In this document: one piece after another, positions 59,418-64,000 of the stretch
Layout: every line of letters starts with the position of its first letter
Position numbering within the stretch: position 1 is the stretch's first letter
Assembly: GCA_037576215.1 (NCBI GenBank)
Contig: JBANDB010000012.1
Span: forward strand, 124,001-188,000
Direction: 5' to 3'
Source of the DNA: Armillaria gallica
Taxonomy: Eukaryota > Basidiomycota > Agaricomycetes > Agaricales > Physalacriaceae
Length of the DNA stretch: 64,000 nt
Position numbers and translations under genes: made by a program
Notes under the pieces: generated by a model
Told to the model about the DNA's origin: nothing
The model's input: only the letters and a program-made list of their open reading frames with translations
The model's database searches: none

Positions 59418-60381
59418 AACCAACCATGAATATATATCTGATGTTGACTTGGTCGGGCAAGGAAGAAAAGATGGAGGCATAATGTATTATTCTCATTATG
59501 CGAAAGAGAGCGAAGGTTATAAGATAGATTGTGGTCTAAAAGTAACACTCTAGACACCTAAAAGAATATCATGAGTCAGATCATCATGGGCGAATGGGCC
59601 GACGACTGAAGTACTGACCAATGACGTCTCTTCAGTCCAGCCTGATACATTCAACCCTGAACACCCGCTTCTCGGGTTCATTTCCGTGATACCTTCCAAA
59701 GCAGGGTCCAGGTTCTAGTGTTCGCATCGCCCGCATAAGGAGGAATGTAGTCAATGAACAGGACGGACACATTCCTGCCGCCGAAACAAAAGTGTATGCT
59801 ACCATGAATGTTAATTGATGGACAGAAGGGAACGAGAGAAAGCATGCATTGTTCTTTGGTGCAAAATTGAGATTACAACCTGGACAAGCTTCGTATAGAG
59901 CCTTGAAGTGTAGTATTGACGTCAGGGTCACAGTCGGCGTGGGCAGTGCGCACAGATCTGAAAGCACCGAATCTGAGTGAAGGTATCTATACTGAGTGCT
60001 TAACACATACCAGATATAGATGACGGTGGTGAAAAGGAGGCAGTGGTGGGGAAGTACATAACGCGCGGCTTTGCAACGCCACATCGCTGAGCCAAGTCGT
60101 TACTTCGACACCAGGTGGGCGGCCAATCGAACGATAATTGTTGGGGCAAGTAAAGGCCAGTTTCGTTTGAAACCGAAGTTGCCTGTGAAGCCGAGTTAGA
60201 TTTCTCATAGACTATGGAACTCAATAGTACATATGATCTAGTGAGCAGAGTTTGTGGGACTCACACCAGTGAAGCTTCGGCCGTACCGTAGTATTTCAGG
60301 GGAAGAAAATATCGAGCACATGCGCCTGCATCAATACGAATTGGAATTGCGATGAACTGTTGTTCATAATATCTGGGAACG
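59418..60381. other. No gene recognised
   Basis: A 150-codon minus-strand frame (59632-60084) is open and contains several Cys residues (ACPGCNLNF, GMCPSCSL). A second frame from 60224 could be an upstream exon. No motif, signal peptide or splice pair is convincing, so no gene is called. Confidence 0.3.
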
Positions 60382-61188
60382 ATGGTGAGTAAGAGTAACA
60401 AAATGAATGAAGATGCGCACCTCATCGATCATCGATCATCCGTGAGTTCCTTGACTTCTGACCCTCGGTTCCATGCAGTTCTGCTATTGCAAAGGGGCTT
60501 TGCAGCATGGCAGGACCAGAACGCTCACAGATATGGCATTGAGACACTGAGAATATCGGGGAATCGCAGAGCCGAGCGTGCCAAACATTTAAAAAGGATA
60601 CACAGATCATATCAGTTCTGGTCTCGTCGTGTACTCCGAGAGTCGATGCTGCCTATAAACGCAAGGTTAGCTCCACATATCCTAGGGAGGAAGTTGACGC
60701 AACGTACTCTCGCCCTAATAGTGTCGTCTTGGTGTTTCCGTTGGACATTTAAGAATCCAATGTATGGTAGGTATTGGTTATGGTTGGAAGGAAAGATGTG
60801 CCTTTGTTTGCTGTACTTTGTTCTATCACCAAAGTTGGACAATTCGTTAGGGTCCTCCTTGAGAGTATCAGTAGGAAGAGAGCAAGTCATGGTGGTCGGT
60901 GAAAGAGCAGCGGAACCCGGCCCGTGGATGCGCGCAGACACGTTCCGCCGTCCCGTGACAAGCTATGCCGGTCACGCTCTTTCCCTTTCTCCAACACCAT
61001 CGCCAATGGAGGAGGTAGCCCTAGCAGAGGAAAAGTTAGTTTTCCATCCATTCCTCGATGCCTACAACACTTTTCTTGTCAAGGACCCAACAATATCCAG
61101 CTGGAGCCTGGCACGACTCAAGACACCCAGCATTACTGCGAATAACCAAGGTAAGCAATATCAATTTCTTTTGCAATGGTCATCCTGA
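60382..61188 (+). CDS. Hypothetical protein: helical Trp-repeat segment fused to R1 sequence
   Basis: The ORF has 268 codons. Residues 30 to about 125 are not R1 and hold three similar aromatic sites, QRGFAAW, HRSYQFW and ALIVSSW, each 37 residues apart and embedded in Arg/Lys-rich helix-forming sequence. Regular hydrophobic-Trp repeats of this kind recall Sfi1-type centrin-binding repeats, but the match is only by pattern. From about 60755 (YGRYWLWLEGKM) the frame is R1 sequence, including SWSLARLKTPSITANN near the end. R1 copies elsewhere are broken at this point, so this is either the least decayed member of the R1 gene or a chance read-through. Confidence 0.4.
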   Translation: MVSKSNKMNEDAHLIDHRSSVSSLTSDPRFHAVLLLQRGFAAWQDQNAHRYGIETLRISGNRRAERAKHLKRIHRSYQFWSRRVLRESMLPINARLAPHILGRKLTQRTLALIVSSWCFRWTFKNPMYGRYWLWLEGKMCLCLLYFVLSPKLDNSLGSSLRVSVGREQVMVVGERAAEPGPWMRADTFRRPVTSYAGHALSLSPTPSPMEEVALAEEKLVFHPFLDAYNTFLVKDPTISSWSLARLKTPSITANNQGKQYQFLLQWSS

Positions 61189-61850
61189 TGGGCGAATAGA
61201 TAGGAACTCCAACGCAAAAAATGAACAAAGAGTTTTCCTGCTATCATTAGTTAGTCACGTAGTGTTCTTCACCGGTTATGACCATTCTAACGTCCATCAG
61301 GTGGATAAACCAAACCCTTTTTACCAGCCACAAGATCTTCAGAGAAAACCATCCTGGTTTCGCAAATTCCGTCCGATTTAACCTCAGCAAACCCCCTTTG
61401 GCATCGTGCTATAACGCACTCAACGTGTGTTTGCGTATGTTCGACCGCCGGGAGATACCAGTGGATGGGTGACAATCAAGGGACAAGTTAAAGGCGGTGA
61501 TACTGCTACGGGCTTTTCAAGACTATTGAAGGCTGTGTCGTGACGATGAGCTATCGGGCAGGAGCCAGATATTCTGCCGTTATATGACGCAAAGCGGAGA
61601 GACAGGGACGATGGCATCCGCGGTGTAGGAGGGAGATAGTGGTGTCACATGTGAGATCTTGAGAGGTCAACACTATTCGAGAGGACGCTGCAGACGTACA
61701 GAGGAAGGTGTAGGGGACCGATCCCGCAAAGGTCTAGCTGGTAGGTTGAAGGTACATTCTTCAGTCATTTGTAAAATATCGCCCTCATGGCTATCCGCTC
61801 AGATTCATCCTCGCAGTATATGGTCGAGATCCCCGATTCTTTCCGATAGT
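60755..61850 (+). repeat. R1 repeat copy (5' half)
   Basis: It is collinear with 11020-11760 and 4600-5330. Blocks: FHPFLDAYNTFLVKDP (61045), splice-like AAGGTAAGCAAT (61148), ASCYNALNV-type (61400), FDRREIPVDG (61441), KRRDRDDGI-type (61595) and QTYRGRCRG-type (61692). Beyond 61850 similarity is lost. Confidence 0.6.
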
Positions 61851-61899
61851 AGAGAGGAAAAGAGAGGGTGTTTATCAAAGAGATAACGACCGATCGACC

Positions 61900-63110
61900 A
61901 CCATAGGGCGTTGGCAGGGGCTAGTTGGTCATATTTGGTTTCGCGCGCTTGATCTTCTGAACCAAAGTTATCCTCCCGACAGTCCCCGTTAAGTCTGAGA
62001 CAGGTTTAGGCTGTCTGTTTCAGCCGGTGAAGATCCCTCGGCTATAAAAGACTTGTGGTCAATGATCATCCTCATGAATGTAAATCTCAGCTCTCTGTAC
62101 ATCCCCAATATGTGTTGTTGTGTGTGCTAACAGACTTTTTTTCAGGACAGCATCGCATATCAGAGTGCATGAATTAAACGTGGTGGCTTCTTTTGCTAAC
62201 TTCCCCTTGCGTACAGCTAGCTTTGTTGTAGGCGTCAACGATGTTCTAGTCGCTCAGCGACAACGCTTTGCGTTCCACGTTTTAGCGTTCAGCGCATCAA
62301 TATCATGTCCTTTACTTTGAACAAGATTCCAATTTCCCTGCCGTTTACCTCGAGTATTGTTGGAGGCCAATGTTCCTGAAATGTATGATAGGCGGTTATT
62401 CGCTTTGCACCCCAATACCTGCGCATTTCGCTCATTGACCTTAGCCGTACCAATGAACATCGTTGCCCACGACGTCGCTATTTCTTTGTATCCAAAAGCC
62501 ACATTCGGCCTCGGAATCAACTGCGCGAAATTTGATGATTGCCACGCCGCTGTCACAGGGAGATCTAAGTATACTAAATGTGGCTGGAATTTGTTTCTTG
62601 ATAGCAGTGCTGCGGCGAGTGCTGATCTTCGTGATGTAGAAAGATACATTGGCGATCGACACTGCTGGGTTGTGAAACTGCCTAAGCTACACTCCAGACA
62701 TGATTACTTGGACGTGAAGCACTCCATTAATGGGCATGCATGTATGCTCACCTACGGGCCGACGCCCACGATGGGGTTTGTAATGTGGTACAGTTCATTG
62801 TTTTTGTGCTGCCGCATTTTGCGAAGCTTGTGCGAGAGTGGTTAGACATCGCTGCTGCGACACGTGACCATGCTTCTGAGCCGTTCGATGATGACCTCAG
62901 TATATCTCTTTCAAGTACCAGTACGAACTTAAACAAAAAGTACTTCCTGCCTCGGGGTCCGTTTTGGGTCACGTAAATAGCGCCTTGCTTGTCGTTGCAG
63001 CTGTTCAGCTTTAGCCGAGATTATACATACTATTAGTCTATTGGTTATGTTAAGGTTCCTTCTCCGGAGTAATCCGGAAAAGGGGAAGAATCGGGGGCCG
63101 GCACGCAGCT
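61900..63110. other. Unassigned stretch with an ORF of unknown meaning
   Basis: A plus-strand frame of 162 codons (62357-62845) and an overlapping minus-strand frame of 131 codons (62254-62649) are both open. A further plus frame at 62740-62976 (LPHFAKLVREWLDIAAATRD) follows with a shift. No family is recognised and the coding strand cannot be decided. The stretch is not a copy of R1 or X. Confidence 0.3.
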
Positions 63111-63119
63111 GCCGCTACT

Positions 63120-64000
63120 GGATGATCAACGCTGTGCCTCTACAGTCTACGAATCCCTGAGTATCAGCTAGTAGAACTCCTTCCGTCCATGGCGACCACG
63201 TGTTCTTCGAGCGGAACGTACATCAGAGTGGATACAAGTTCGATATATGAAATGGGACTAGCCAATCTATTTATTTTTGCACAACGAACGACGGGAGCGA
63301 ATCAGGGAGTTGAGCGCGTTCAGGCACAGCTTAGAGTCGGTCCGGCCAGCCGGACAGAGTGACGCAAGCAAAGACGCGTCTCGTCTTCCGCCACTATCGC
63401 CTCCATCACTTGATTCGCGTCTTTAATATTGCGTCTTTCTTCATCCACCTGGCTTACTTGTCTATGAGAACTACATGCAGAGATACAGAAAGCCCGAGGC
63501 CGAGTGGCGCAAACTGTATGACGAGGCATACTTCGTTGTCCCTTCCATCAGGGTCAGCCTTCCCGTCTCGTATAACGTGTTATACGGTGTGTATGTTGCC
63601 AATCAATGGACTCAATGCTCACGATCGGCATAGCCAGTGAATTACGTGTCATTATCATCCGAGGATCTTCACAACACAACAGCCCTTGAACACCTTTGGG
63701 TCGGCAGCAATAATGCAAAGCTCGAATATGGCCCATTTACCTGCTAGACTGGCCTATGGTAACGAATACCATCTAAACTGCATTCACTTCCCAGCTGGCA
63801 TGGTTGACCATCGGAATTCACAAGGCGCCATGCGCTCTCCTGTTCGAGTGCCTTGGTGATCCAACACACTTGCGCAGAAGAGGACTGCTGCCAGGGTATA
63901 ATGACAGTTTGTGTGTCAAATGCGTATCTCCTTTGTGTCTGGGATAATTTGCTACAGAGTACGTATAATCACAATCCGGTGATGTGATGCTCATGATTAG
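63120..64000 (+). repeat. R1 repeat copy, cut by the window end
   Basis: It is collinear with 11760-12620: the TCTACGAATCCCTGA block (63146), CAGACCCGGCCAGCCGGA-type (63340), KDREIESPRPSGAN-type (63480), LYGVYVANQWTQC-type (63580) and the CGAGTGCCTTGGTGATCCAA block (63845), ending in the same splice-like GCTCATGATTAG as 12620-12632. It continues beyond the window. Confidence 0.6.

Overview
This window is from a filamentous basidiomycete, most likely an Agaricomycete; the species cannot be named. The evidence is the short (50-58 bp) GT-AG introns, a degenerate Plavaka-type transposase, a Ty3 chromovirus, and a family of multi-pass membrane proteins ending in a W-T-x-Y-I-P-H signature that I know only from Agaricomycetes. 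It is a repeat-rich accessory region. I see no housekeeping gene, rRNA or CRISPR array.

Layout. 0-4.4 kb: a CpG-poor relic with a Plavaka transposase pseudogene (+) and a degraded antisense ORF. 4.6-7.7 kb: pieces of a dispersed repeat called R1 here, a tRNA-like element and an LTR-like stretch. 8.1-9.7, 16.1-17.6, 28.4-29.9 and 39.3-40.9 kb: four paralogues of one membrane-protein gene (X1-X4), all on the minus strand and all with the same phase-1 intron. X2 is frameshifted; X1, X3 and X4 look intact. Between them lie many R1 copies, mostly on the plus strand. R1 still carries splice-like junctions and broken reading frames, so it looks like a decayed multi-exon gene family. Two large segmental duplications (about 23.4-26.95 with 34.5-38.4 kb, and 12.9-14.5 with 21.9-23.4 kb) and the X1/X3 block duplication (about 8.1-10.9 with 28.3-31.2 kb) show that the locus grew by repeated local duplication.

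Smaller mobile elements: a 1.35-kb DNA transposon with TTTGCGTT subterminal repeats at 31.3-32.6 kb, a 249-bp TA-flanked inverted-repeat element at 45.6 kb, an LTR-like insert with a minisatellite at 30.5-30.9 kb, and two families of tRNA-like elements.

50.0-59.4 kb: a complete, very young Ty3 chromovirus on the minus strand. It has two 399-bp LTRs that look identical, a 5-bp target duplication, gag, pol (PR-RT-RNaseH-IN-chromodomain) and an extra 353-residue ORF between pol and the 3' LTR. Pol has one in-frame stop just before the YIDD motif of reverse transcriptase.

Repeat limits and percent identities were judged by eye and are approximate. Exon limits of X1-X4 and the LTR, target-site and inverted-repeat limits were read base by base.
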